In this document: positions 34,331 through 45,245 of the stretch, one piece after another
How positions within the stretch are numbered: the stretch's first letter is position 1
How the letters are laid out: the number at the start of each line of letters is the position of its first letter
DNA from: Lojkania enalia
Lineage: Eukaryota; Ascomycota; Dothideomycetes; Pleosporales
Reading direction: 5' to 3'
Assembly (NCBI GenBank): GCA_010094045.1
Contig: ML986582.1
Location: 186,001-250,000 of the forward strand
Length of the DNA: 64,000 nucleotides
Notes under the pieces: model-generated
What the model was told of the DNA's origin: nothing
What the model saw: only the letters and a program-made list of their open reading frames with translations
Database searches by the model: none
Made by a program: the position numbers and the translations under genes

Positions 34331-34715
34331 GCCGTAGGAACGCTTTTCAGAGAAGGGAGAGAAAATGCGATGGGTCATGAAGGAATTCAAAAGTGATATT
34401 TTATTTGTTCGAGTGTACGGGCTACGGCGGAAATGTATATATTATTCCATCATTGGCTAGAACTTTTGCAGACCAGCGGGGATCGTTGGGCGATTGGAGA
34501 TGTTTCCACTCTTTGTATTGATATTATTATACAAAGGCCACTAATGTCTATCGTGTCTGCTCCTATGGCGCCTAACAAATAAAACGAGATGCTAGGACGT
34601 CTTAAACTGAGAGGAAAATGTTTCTGTCATTCACCAATGCGGAATTCCGGGTATAAACAAAGTATGGTATCGCCATCCTCCATTGTGCTCATGAGACTAT
34701 TCCTTGAATGGTCCC
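34331..34715. other. Convergent 3' interval
   Basis: Short AT-rich region between the ends of the DUF4748 gene and the POM34-like gene; presumably holds both 3' UTRs. Nothing else was seen. Confidence 0.5.
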
Positions 34716-35607
34716 TCACGTAAACAAGCTGCTCCGCGGGCTACCCCTCCTCTTCTCATACAACCACTTGTTGTTCAACCCCACACTAGCCTTCCCCATA
34801 CCCGGCGTCGGTGTTCCAGGAGTGTTGCTCGAGCTACTATCACCAAAAAAGCCGTTTCCAAGTGGGGTGCCCCTATTGTCGTAGCTCAACCTTCTCGTAG
34901 CCGAACTACTCCCAATAGCCTTCTGGAACAGGGGACTACCAGTATTTGGAGAAAACGGGGAGTTTGACGTTGACTTCCCCAAGCCTGCATGTGGACTACC
35001 AGACAGCGGGGACTGACTCGCACGATCACCCGGAGTGCCAAAGCTACTCCTGGGTGTGGTTCTCAGATATCGAGGGGGTGTAATGTATTGCGGGGATGCG
35101 TAGGTAGAGCCTGGCGTCTGTGGGGCTGAGATGTTGGGGTCCAGACCCATAGCCTGTCGTTGGGATGGGGTCAGAGGAATATCAGCGATATCGTCTGGGT
35201 GGTAGCGGCGGACAAGCGGGAGGAAGGCTTGTCCAATATTCCACAACAGCAAGGCGCGGATCACGGTGAGTATCCACTCTGAATACGGTATTTGCTTAGA
35301 GAGATCGAACAAAGGTCGACTGATGTTCGTTAGTTGGATTGAAAGCGCAGCGGGCAAATGCTCGAACTTACGATAAAGCACGCAGCAAAGCCAACTGGTC
35401 GATAGCAGAGAATACCAGCCAAGTGCCGACCAAGAGGGAACTATTAGCTAGTATTATACGGATGTTGCGTTCATCGAACGTAGTCGCATACTGGCGACGA
35501 GTGATTTCGTCGAACTTGGGGTGCCTCCAGGCGCCGGTAGGCGTGGGCTGTTGTTGCTTCTGACCAGCAGGCGTGATCGGTGTTGCAGGGGTTGCTGGAG
35601 CTGACAT
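34716..35607 (-). CDS. POM34: Nuclear pore complex membrane nucleoporin POM34-like
   Basis: Exons 35607-35372 and 35319-34716 with a 52 nt intron (GTAAGT, branch CTAAC, CATCAG) give 279 aa. Two membrane helices lie at about residues 51-69 and 92-114, separated by the short DQLALLRALSRPLFDLSKQIP loop. Next comes the conserved ADIPLTPSQRQAMGLDP motif, then a Ser/Pro/Gly/Thr-rich disordered tail. This is the layout of fungal Pom34 (NPCC family), which spans the nuclear pore membrane and works with Pom152 and Ndc1. The length is close to the yeast protein (299 aa). Divergent from the AMP-binding-like gene. Confidence 0.88.
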
Positions 35608-36017
35608 TATGCAGTTAGGCTTGTCAGAATCTCCGGGTGGATTCCTAGAATCCTCGGAGCTTGTTGATATTTGCTCGATGCGGTGAGCTCTATAACGGCG
35701 GAAGCGGAAATCACTTATCGATTATTGCCTGCTGTAGCTGTATGGTTAGTAGTTAGTAACCTTTGACCTGCGAACCAGCTCGTTATCGCATTGTGTATTG
35801 GTGATTGAGGAGCGTTGGTGGACAAATGCAGATGGATTTGTTTTGGCCATTGAAGAAGGGTTTGGCGCCAAGCCACTGGACCCTGTCGCCGGACCGGGAT
35901 CCAACGGCCGGGTCCGTCGTCATTTCACTATCCAGCCCCGCCGCGGCCCGTAAGCTGCTACTCTCCACTCCACCACATCTTTAATTCTTTTGCGGTGCTT
36001 GCGCTGTTATTACCGAT
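35608..36017. promoter_or_regulatory. Divergent promoter of POM34 and the AMP-binding-like gene
   Basis: 410 bases between two divergent start codons; the part next to the AMP-binding-like gene is GC-rich. No specific element was assigned. Confidence 0.45.
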
Positions 36018-37869
36018 ATGGCGGGGATATTTAATCAGCTCGACGCTCAGATCGCCGAGCTCCTCGCCGGCTGGAATATCTATTCTACAGGACTACTGGT
36101 CGGGATAGTCGTCTTCATTGGATGGGTTGTCTACGACACTCAAGATGCTGACACTCATCCCTTACTGCTTGCACGACAGTCTCAGGCCTCGTATGTTAGG
36201 CAACCGGGCGAATCCGCAATATACAGGTCTCCAGAAGCTCCGCATGGCTGTATGCTACGCTGTTCCTGTTTGCAACACCGGTTTACTAACGCACACCAGA
36301 TTCCCTCCGAACCGGCCTAGCTGTTAAGCCCCCGGGAGCACCAATGTACTCTGCTGGCAGAGACGGTGACCTTCGCGATATCTGGAGGCGCGTTACTGGT
36401 GAAATACCCCTCGAAAAGAATGCAAATGCCGGTGTGTCGAGCGGAACAGCCAAAATCATGACCGTCTTCGGGAAAGAGGAGATAACTGAGCACGACGTGA
36501 TGGAGATTAGCAAGGAGATTAGTGTGATTGGCCAGCACTTGAAAGAGCACAACGCAAAGAAGGTGGCTATTTATCTTCCAAACAGTGTCGAGTTCCTGTC
36601 CTCACTTTTCGCTGGCGCTTTTTATGGCTTCTCCCCGATTCTGATTCCGTATAATCAGCCACACTCTACTCTTATTGAGCTTCTCATACAAACCGGTGCC
36701 GACTCATTGATTGCACAGGCTGGCTCCGTCCCTCTTGATGAAGTCAGCAAAGGAGTATCTGGCCTTCGATCTGTCATTTGGACTGTGGAGAAAACGAGCA
36801 GGCATATGGATTGGAACGAGGTCCCAGAGGGGATTGGCGGCAAGACTGATGTGTCTGTGTGGCATGAGCTTGTTTCAGAAAGGACCGGAAGCCTACAATT
36901 ACCCCAGGACACCGAAAAGGCTCCTAACGTTGTCTTTCTATGGCAAGAGGCGCCTGGGAAACCAGCCGAGATAGTGGACTTCACACAACAGGTAAGATAA
37001 TATATATCCAACGCTCGCTCATGTGCTGATTTCAGTCAGAATATATCTGCTGCCACAGGCGCACTCATTTCAGCTCTACCCGTACCACAACGCCTGAGCC
37101 CTACTGATACATTCTTTCCTGGCGATACTTTTACGCAATCATATACTCTCTGTCTCACTTTAGCCGCATTGTTCTCTCATTCTACTGTCGTTATCAATTC
37201 CGTTGCCGGTCCCGGGATCGATTTGAGAATAGCGACTCGATTAATTGCTCCCACGGTGGCTGTTGTGTCGGCCGAAACGGCCGCGAAGCTCCACGACACC
37301 ACTACTACATCTATCACAGGCAGTCTAAAGAAGTTTGCACATTACCTTGAGACTAGAGTCTTGACATCTGGAAAATTGCCGACAGATACTTTTCTAACAC
37401 GCCTTAACGCGCCAACAAGAGCCTCCATAGGAACAACTCCAGGAAAGCTACGCTTGCTCTTTGTATCTGAGAGATCAGGGCATAACACGCCACCATTGAG
37501 CTCCGAGGATCTCTCCGATCTTCGTATCTACACGAAAGCCCGCGTTATTTATGCTCTGACGGCTGCCAAAGTCGCCGGGGCTGTTGCCCAGACTAATATC
37601 TACGACTATCGTCGGGGGACAACGCCAGCGAATAAACACTGCCATTTTGGTATCCCACTCAGCTCTGTCGAAGTGAAGCTGAAGGACACTGTGTCCCACA
37701 AAACGACAGATGATGGCCCTGTTGGAGAGATTATCGTCTCCGGGCCTGCGGTAGCTGGAGGCGAGACAGAACTAGGCGTGGATGGTACGTATCATGAGGA
37801 ATCAGAAAGGAATCATGCTAACATGATCCAGGTACTTTCAGGGAAGACCACACACTTGCGTACATTTGA
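36018..37869 (+). CDS. AMP-binding (ANL) superfamily-like protein with degenerate ligase motifs
   Basis: Exons 36018-36249, 36300-36991, 37040-37784 and 37832-37869 give 568 aa. One N-terminal membrane helix (about residues 25-42) is followed by an acyl-CoA synthetase-like domain: KKVAIYLPNSVEFLSSLFAG near 190, ILIPYNQPHSTLIELL and later GPVGEIIVSGPAVAGG. The expected ATP/AMP loop (TSGTTGxPK) is replaced by FLWQEAPGKPAE, the tyrosine-glycine motif is weak (VIYALTAAKVAG), and the protein stops at DGTFREDHTLAYI, before the C-terminal domain with the catalytic lysine. It therefore looks like a membrane-anchored pseudo-ligase. A role in lipid metabolism or scaffolding at the ER is inference. Confidence 0.8.
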
Positions 37870-38787
37870 AGAGACAGTCTGAGCCTGGAAGATACTGGAA
37901 GAGTAGATAGACTATTTAATTATATACTCGGGAACGACTCAAATCCTTCAGAAACATTCGGTTTTGTGGATTACAGCGTTGTCGCACCATGTTCACTCAA
38001 CTGTACTTGAATGACCATAAGATAGCCAGTCGAATGTTTACGGGGGGGGCAAGAAGGCTTCTGTCACCCGATAGCCTTGCCATACGGACCTCGCCTTTCA
38101 TGATACTGTTCTAGAAGGTCGTTTAACAGCCACTAGTAGTAGCACGCATGAAGTCCACGCGACATGTCCATCCCCGCCACTACTGTCTAGCAACACCTGC
38201 AGCGTTCCGGCTCTTTTTGGATCTGAATGGTATCCCAAAGGTCTGGTCTTTGGAAGACACTTACAGAACCCCTATCAATTGGACAGAAGTGGGAATGGCC
38301 CATATCGTGTCGCGTGGGGAATCCATGAGGGCCTTGGTCTCATCTGGGGAAGTGTATCCCGTAGCGCACGTATGGCCGGCGAACCGCGTGCTGATCGCTG
38401 CAGGGTTGCTTATCTTCGCAGCGTGACGGTCGAATGATGGCTGGCGGGTTGCTGCAGCTTGTGCAAACTATTGCGAAACGCGTTCTGGTCATCGTGTTTT
38501 GTTAGTTCTCGACTCTTGACATACATGTGACTCTGTGCAAGCCGATTCGTTCGTGTGCGGTCAGACACGTCTGTGCGCCTCGCACGGCAAAGGTGTTTTC
38601 AGCAAAGCTTATCTTATCGACTTTTCGTAGGTAGCTTGGCCGCGATATGAGCTTCCTTGGTGGCGGGATTCTGGATAAGCTTGTGCGACCTTAAAATGGG
38701 TCGCCGTCCTCCGTACATAGACCACGGATCGGGAACTCGTATACCCACGTCTTGGATCGCGCCAGCATTAATTGACCGACAAACACC
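37870..38787. other. Intergenic interval
   Basis: About 0.9 kb. One 92-codon ORF (38148-38426, true ATG) has no motif or splice support and was left out. Contains the promoter region of the permease gene. Confidence 0.5.
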
Positions 38788-40703
38788 ATGCCTGTGTTTG
38801 AGCGACCGCACCTAAAGGTCGAACAGCCTAAGAGCGCATTTGCAGAGGGCAATCACAGATGGTAAGCTTCAACGTTTGAGTATATATGGGTACTCGGATG
38901 GAAACTAATGAGATGAAATTAGGACGAACAAAGATTTAGATCCGGTACCGCGACACGCTAGGAAATGGGGTGTTACTTCGTTCATCGCGTATTGGATTTC
39001 CGATGCGTTCAAGTATGGAACCCAAGCGTCACAAACGCAGAATATTAGTTGATTTGAAACCAGTGCAGCAACATGGCAATTTGCTGCAGGGATCATCGCA
39101 GTCGGTATGGCATTTTGCCCATCTTTCCCATGTGAATTACGTTGCTAACATTCGCAGGGCTCACGTGGCGTGAATCTCTCGGAATTGTTGCACTGGCCTT
39201 CTTCATAATCTCGTTTGTAATCGCATTGAATGGTGCCACTGGCGTTATTCGTAGGTGTTTAAGTCTTGCAATTATCGCTTGCGCGAATCCTAACGCCTTT
39301 CAGATCATGCACCGTTCCCGGTCCTCGCTCGCGCATCATGGGGATTCTGGGGTTCTTACATTGCCATCATCTCTCGCGCCATCCTCGCTATCTTCTGGTT
39401 CGCCATCCAAACTATGAACGGTGCGAATACAGTTCGCGTCATGCTCGGCGCAATCTGGCCCTCGTTCCTGACTCTCAAGAACACCATCCCAGAAGACCAA
39501 GGCATTACGACCAATACTATGGTCTCGTTCGTCATTTTCTGGCTAATACAACTTCCGTTCCTGTATATGCATCCGAACAATCTGAGGTGGCTGTTCATGG
39601 CCAAGAGTGTAATCGTTCCAATTGCCTGGATTGCGATTTTGATCTGGGCTTTTGTGGCCTCAGAGGGTGGAGATATGTGGAACCAAAAGCCGACAGTATC
39701 GGGCTCTGCGTATAGCTGGGCTTTCCTCTCCTCTCTTACCTCTGTCATTGGTAACTATGCCACACTGTCTGTTAATCAGGTATGTTCTACGCGATTATTT
39801 CAAGCGGCTCCGAAGACCAGTTTTGACAACTTATTATCTTAGGCCGATTTCTCGCGTTACTCTCGCGTTTCTGTCAAATGGCAGATCATTTATGTTCCAT
39901 TCCTTCCAATTGTATTCACCTTCATCTCCTTTATTGGAGTTGCAGCCACCAATTGTGGCGTTGTACGCTACGGCACCCTCCAGTGGGATCCTATGGCCCT
40001 CATCGAAAATTGGTCCTCCCGCGCCTGCCGTTTCTTCGCCGCATTCTCATTCGCCCTCGCCGCTCTTGGAGTCAACATCTCCGCCAACTCTCTATCCGCG
40101 GCCAACGATCTCACAGCTCTGTTCCCACAATATGTCAACATTCGCCGAGGCCAGCTACTTTGCGCAATCATTGCATGGGCATTAGTGCCATGGAAGATTT
40201 TGGCGTCTGCGGGTAATTTCCTGAACTTCATGGCCGCCTACGCCGTCTTCCTAGGTCCGATTGCCGCTATCATGGTTTTTGATTTTTGGTATCTCAAGAA
40301 CAGGAAATACAATACGCTTGCCCTGTACCAGCCATACAGCATCTACCGGTATTCGGGCGGCTTCAATTGGCGCGCCATTATCGCCTTCCTCGTCGGCGTT
40401 GCGCCAAACATGCCCGGCTTCATCAATGGTGTTAATAACAACATCGATGTTGGTGTAGGTATCCACCCTTATCAGTTCGGATGGTTGCTTGGTTTTGTTA
40501 GTACAAGCCTTGTCTATGTAATATTGAGTAAAATTTTCCCGCAGAGGGAGACGCTGATTGAGAAGGCGGTTTTACCGGATGATGTTTATGATGAGACTGG
40601 ATATGAGGTTGAAGGGATGAGTGTTGAGGGAAGTGGGGATGAAGAGGGCAGGACAGGTGGAGAGAAGCGGGGGTTCAAGGCTAGACTTGAGAGAATTCTG
40701 TGA
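38788..40703 (+). CDS. NCS1-family permease (Fur-type uracil/allantoin/purine transporter)
   Basis: Six exons (38788-38861, 38923-39012, 39064-39104, 39158-39250, 39304-39779, 39843-40703) give 544 aa with about twelve membrane segments. NCS1 landmarks: NKDLDPVPRHARKWG before TM1, WISDAFNAATWQFAAG in TM1, APFPVLARASWGFWGSY near TM3, SVNQADFSRYSR after TM6, and NISANSLSAANDLTALFPQY with RRGQLL near TM8. These match the Fur subgroup of fungal permeases, H+ symporters for uracil, allantoin or purines at the plasma membrane. The exact substrate cannot be told. The C-terminal cytosolic tail is acidic and Gly-rich, as in members controlled by endocytosis. Confidence 0.93.
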
Positions 40704-41580
40704 GATGCGGATGAATAAACTGGGCGCAGAAGGAATGTAGCGCTGAAGAATTCTTCTTTTGGATAGAAGAATTGATACAGGAAGTCATGATTCTTACCCC
40801 ATTGCATTGTGATCGTCCCATCAACCACGTCACGAAACAAGGCTCGGCTCGATGAACTTCAATCAGCCCAATTAATTAACCTGAGGCTGAATAAATCTCA
40901 TAATAGAGAAGACGTAGTCGGTAGGTCTTAGCGAACGCCGCATTTGCGCCGGCAATAATCTAGTTCCTGGAAATAAGTTGCACATTTCGAAACACGACGC
41001 GCTGGACGACACTAGTTTCATACATTTCTACGCGGTACTTCATCCGTCACGCAAACTTCTCAAACAATAACTCTCGTGATATCTGCGCTCTTCTCCACTT
41101 GCTTCAAACGTTGTTATCCTTGTTAGCTTCCAGGAATATGTATTGCTTATAAAGCTCACCTCCACTTATTTCGATTTGAGGGATTGCGTTTAGGTAGCGT
41201 TATGTGTCAAGATGAGGACATAGTGGGTACGCCTTAAAGAACATAGCGCGTAGGCAAGTTATCGCGCACCAAAGCTGACCCATCATGATGTGGGCTCATA
41301 GTGCCAAAGATAATGCTGCTACACTGGTGAAATGGAGAGTACATGCCCTGTTGCCTCATATAGCCACCGTAGGGGAGCACCAAGGGGGGATCTACGATGC
41401 GGAATGCAAAGCATCTCTTCTTGAACCTTCCCCCATGAGGCTCTATATCATAGTCTTATGTCCACCTTTACTTCTCGTGCCTCCATAATCGCTCATTCTG
41501 TTCTGCTTCTCTAGGCCTGGTCGCTTATTTTTGTTGTCTTCCTTCACTTTAAAGCGCCGGGCGCATCTTATTTATTTACC
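40704..41580. other. Intergenic interval upstream of the GAS1-like gene
   Basis: About 0.9 kb, no gene. An AT-rich TTATTTATTT stretch lies directly before the GAS1-like start codon. Nothing else was assigned. Confidence 0.5.
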
Positions 41581-43185
41581 ATGTTTTATCGATCTGCTAC
41601 TTTCATTGCGCTAGTCGCAACACTCATCCCTACCGTTCATTCTCACGGTGTAGTTCTAAAGGCTGTCGGTTCTGGTGGGCCAGCCAGTCAAGGCTTCCTC
41701 GGTATGTATAACCCATCTCATCCCACGACCCTTTATTTTCCTACTTTCCCACCAACATGCTCATCATATTCTCTTAGTCGATCAAACGCTCGCAAGGAAT
41801 TGCACGACCATTAGCCCCTGCCAGCAAGACTCAACAATTATTAGGAACTCAGAGATCACACAGAATATTGTGAATTCATGTGGGCGTACCGAGATTGCGG
41901 GGAATATCGATGTGGGAGAGCAGACAGAGAACGAGTTGGCGTTGAATAGGGTTACTCAGGTTACTATGGGGGGTACTATTGCGGTGACGATTCATCAGGT
42001 GAGTTTTCTCTTCACAGTCATACAAGTGACAAACCATAATCTAATCTACTGATATAGGTCAATTCCGATGGTACTGGTCCATATGAATGCGATCTTGACG
42101 AAACGAGTAAGTATCCACACCTCCAATTCAAGTATCTCTGATTACTGATATGAGGAGGCAATGCTGCCATAAATTTCATCCCTCTCCAAGTCGCCAATAA
42201 CGTTCCCGGCACAAATGGGCTCTCTCAAGCCAAAGAACAAGATTTCACCATCCAAGTAGAAATGCCCGCGAACTTCAACTGCATCGGAGGTACCTCCTTC
42301 GCTTCATTTCCTCCCTCTCCCGCCTCCTAACTAGATCATAGCTTCAACAGGAGACATCTGCACCGTCCGGTGCCGCAATAACGCCGTCGCCGGCCCCTTT
42401 GGCGGCTGCTTCGCTGTCCAACAAACCGACGGCACTGGCCGAACGAACACTTCCGCAGCAGGTAACGACCCCTTTTCCTTCTTACCCCAGTCACCCATAG
42501 CATAACCCCAATCTCATATTCTCCCTAGCCGTCGACACAGCCCAAACCCTCAGCGGCATCCTTGCACAAGTCGAGCAGAACAAAAAGGACCTCCCCGCTG
42601 CCATCACTGCCAATCAGGCGGCGGGCGCGGCGGGCGGGAATGAGTGTGCGAGTGCGATTTCTGGTGCGTGCATATTTAATCTGTGGTGAGAGGCGAATCT
42701 TGTCTCAGGGAGGGAGATGAGGAGCTGAACTGATTGATTGAAGATGGCCAGCGGGCCATATTTATGTACATGAAAAAGGGGTATATCAGCTGATATCCAG
42801 CGTGATATCCGGCGTGATATCGACCGTGATATCGTACGTCGATATCTGATACAGCTCGGCAGACTAGCCGAAAATCCCCATGACATAATCTATTTATTTA
42901 TTTATTTTGTTTCATTTTGTGGGAGGGAGGAAGTTGACTAGATTTGTAGCTTTGATTACGGCGACGGCAGATGCGGGTGCTGCGACGCAGACTATAGTGA
43001 CTGGGAACAGGAATGGGGTTCCGGGAGTTGGGAATATGAATAATAACGGAGATGCGGAGAATGGAAATGTTAATGGTAATGCCAATAGCAATGGCAATGG
43101 AAACGAAAATGGGAGGAACCGCGGTGGGAGAAATAGAGGTAGTAACAGCCGCCGCTCTGCTAAGTTCCTTGACCGCTTTCGCTAG
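41581..43185 (+). CDS. GAS1/Egh16-like secreted appressorium-associated protein
   Basis: Seven exons (41581-41701, 41778-41998, 42058-42106, 42158-42289, 42342-42461, 42529-42663, 42950-43185) give 337 aa. Signal peptide at residues 1-21 (cleavage after VHS), mature start HGVVLKAVGSGGP. Family hallmarks: SPCQQDSTIIR, NSCGRTEIAGNIDVGEQTEN, ECDLDETSNA, NNVPGTNGLSQAKEQDF, VRCRNNAVAGPFGGCF and a DTAQTLSGILAQV helix. Magnaporthe GAS1/GAS2 and Blumeria Egh16H members are expressed in appressoria and linked to penetration; that role is family knowledge, not shown here. The last exon adds an Asn/Gly-rich, then Arg-rich tail. Its preceding 286 nt intron is unusually long and contains GATATC repeats. 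Confidence 0.9.
42789..42846. repeat. Five palindromic GATATC sites at 12-13 bp spacing inside an intron
   Basis: GATATC occurs at 42792, 42804, 42816, 42828 and 42841 within intron 6 of the GAS1-like gene, the middle units reading GTGATATC plus four variable bases. Flanking CTGATATC and GATATCTG give the block an overall inverted-repeat look. The intron is four to five times longer than its neighbours. Confidence 0.8.
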
Positions 43186-43678
43186 GTTGCAGTCTCGGAT
43201 CAAGGGACTGTAAAGTGTTTCATAGCCTGTTGAGAAATATATGGCATCGGTTATCTTGGTTCAGGAGGTTGAAAAGGCGTCTGTAGCCAAGCTGAGAGTG
43301 TCACACATGATTTGTGTTAACTAGAATGATGTTGTATATACCATTTGCAATGGACAAGTTTAAACTAGAGAATGATTCTGCGCAAATATCAGGCTAATAG
43401 GATGGAAAATGGAATGTAACCGGCTCCGAGGAGAGGAGGTTGTGCAATCGGGTATAGGCACAATAGTTCAAAGAATGAGAGGATATAGAATCTTCAATAT
43501 TGCATTTTAAACAAAGTATATCTATAAATACACCTGCCGTATGATAAAGGCTTCAATTCTTCTCAATCTATCCGCTCCTATCTACTCCTATCTACAACTT
43601 TGCCCTCCTTAACGGCTTATTCAATAACATTTCAAATAAAGGATATCATAATAACACAGTAGTCGTACCATAAAAGGA
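43186..43678. other. Convergent 3' interval
   Basis: About 490 AT-rich bases between two convergent genes; presumably holds both 3' UTRs. No ORF or repeat was seen. Confidence 0.5.
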
Positions 43679-44629
43679 TCAATTTTTCTCAACCCTTCCA
43701 CTCCTATCCACACCTTTGCCTTTTTTATCTCTTTTCACCTTCACCTTATAAGCTTCCAGAAACTTCAGCATCTCTTCGACACTCAAAATGTTTTTACCCT
43801 TTTTCTTCATTGAATGTTGGTATTGAGCGCAAAATTCGATTTCATCAAGCTGTTCGATATTGCTACGGTCGGGTGAGAGAGGAATGGAGGCGGCAACTGT
43901 GCCATCATCCTTCAGTATGGAGGCGCTCATAACTATCCGGGGTGAGGAATTTGAAGATCCTACCACTGTTGGAGCGTGGGCAGTCTCCCCCTGGAAATAT
44001 GGGTTGCACGAAAGATCAAGGAACGCCATGCGAACAGGCGTTCTGTGGACTTGAGGCTCATTCAGGAAACTTCTGCCGAACGATGTCCCGCCGATACAGG
44101 TCGGAAATGAACTGACTCGAGGAAGTCCGGTGCAAGACCCTTGAGGAAGTGGAACTGTATAAGACGTAGGCTGGTATGGTGGTTTGGGCTTGTCGTTCGA
44201 GTCTAGATCGTCGTCACTTTCCGTCAATCCGGGGCTGGTACTGCGAGACGTGGGCCCTTCACAAGCCAAAGATGGCCAGTGGGGAGACTGGGAATTAGGA
44301 CCAGAATGAAAAGGCATAGGCTCCATCAGTTGGCTCTCGTTCAATAAAGGCGGATATATTGTGATAGGAGCGGGGCCGCGAGAATAAGCCTCGAAAGGGT
44401 CGGCTAGATCCATCGACAAGGGCTGGGGACCTCTCGAGCGGGAACGAATATATAAATCGACACTGGGAACTTGATCTCCAGACAGAGTCGTAGAGCTCGC
44501 TGGGGTAGGATTTTGGGTTGAAGAAGTTTGTTGCTTAGCCGTTGCTTCCGCAGAAGATGAACTGGCATTAGTTTTGGATGGTTCATCTCCCGTGATAAAG
44601 GAGAGGGAAAGAGGGCCTGAAGAGGCCAT
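43679..44629 (-). CDS. Unrecognised low-complexity protein
   Basis: Intronless 316 aa ORF with a true ATG. The N-terminal two thirds are Ser/Thr/Pro-rich and probably disordered, with a SRSRGP stretch and an acidic ESDDDLDSNDKPKPPY patch near residue 140. The last ~70 residues look structured: EQLDEIEFCAQYQHSMKKKG and ILSVEEMLKFLEAYKVKVKR, an amphipathic helix pair, then a Lys-rich tail that could be a nuclear localisation signal. I do not recognise the family. Codon use looks coding throughout. Convergent with the GAS1-like gene and divergent from the AP-1 mu gene. Confidence 0.7.
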   Translation of the reverse strand: MASSGPLSLSFITGDEPSKTNASSSSAEATAKQQTSSTQNPTPASSTTLSGDQVPSVDLYIRSRSRGPQPLSMDLADPFEAYSRGPAPITIYPPLLNESQLMEPMPFHSGPNSQSPHWPSLACEGPTSRSTSPGLTESDDDLDSNDKPKPPYQPTSYTVPLPQGSCTGLPRVSSFPTCIGGTSFGRSFLNEPQVHRTPVRMAFLDLSCNPYFQGETAHAPTVVGSSNSSPRIVMSASILKDDGTVAASIPLSPDRSNIEQLDEIEFCAQYQHSMKKKGKNILSVEEMLKFLEAYKVKVKRDKKGKGVDRSGRVEKN

Positions 44630-45245
44630 GGCAAGTTCTGGTCGAAGTGAATTAGATGCGGACTGATAGAAGACGAGAGTGGGGAAATGAGCTGGAATGC
44701 AAGAATTCTAAAACCTTCATGAGTTAAAAGCAACCTAGACTATATGGAAAAATAAATATTATTGAGAGGCTAATTCTACTGAGGACTACAGTAATGGTCG
44801 GTTGGGAGTGAATGCTTCCTCGGTACCAATCTCTTGCTCGTCCAGCGTAAAGGTTGCGACAAGGTGGCCACCTTTACGCATCGGTCTCCGATATCTTCAA
44901 CCATGATAAACCTAACCTTTCTCGATCTGAGTACACTACGCATTAGTAGATGGTATAGCGAAAGTATACAAGTAATGGAGGGAAATCGAACTTAACACTA
45001 TCGAACCAAGGTTAGGACGAAGCTGTCGGCCAAGTAGACTAGCCAATAGAAGTTAAGCTTCATAAAAGCTTGGCATCTATCGCGGAAGCTAATGCCAAGG
45101 CCAACATTTACACCGCGACACCACTGAAGGTAGTTGCCCACTCAGCTTCAGATACCCCGCCGACCCAAACGCTCTCACCGTGCGCATGATGATCCGATAA
45201 TCCATTAGATTCATCCGGTTTTACTCTCCTCCTCTTCCCTCTAAA
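44630..45245. promoter_or_regulatory. Divergent promoter interval of the low-complexity gene and AP-1 mu
   Basis: About 615 bases between divergent start codons. No distinct element or gene was recognised; a CT-rich tract lies just before the AP-1 mu ATG. Confidence 0.4.
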
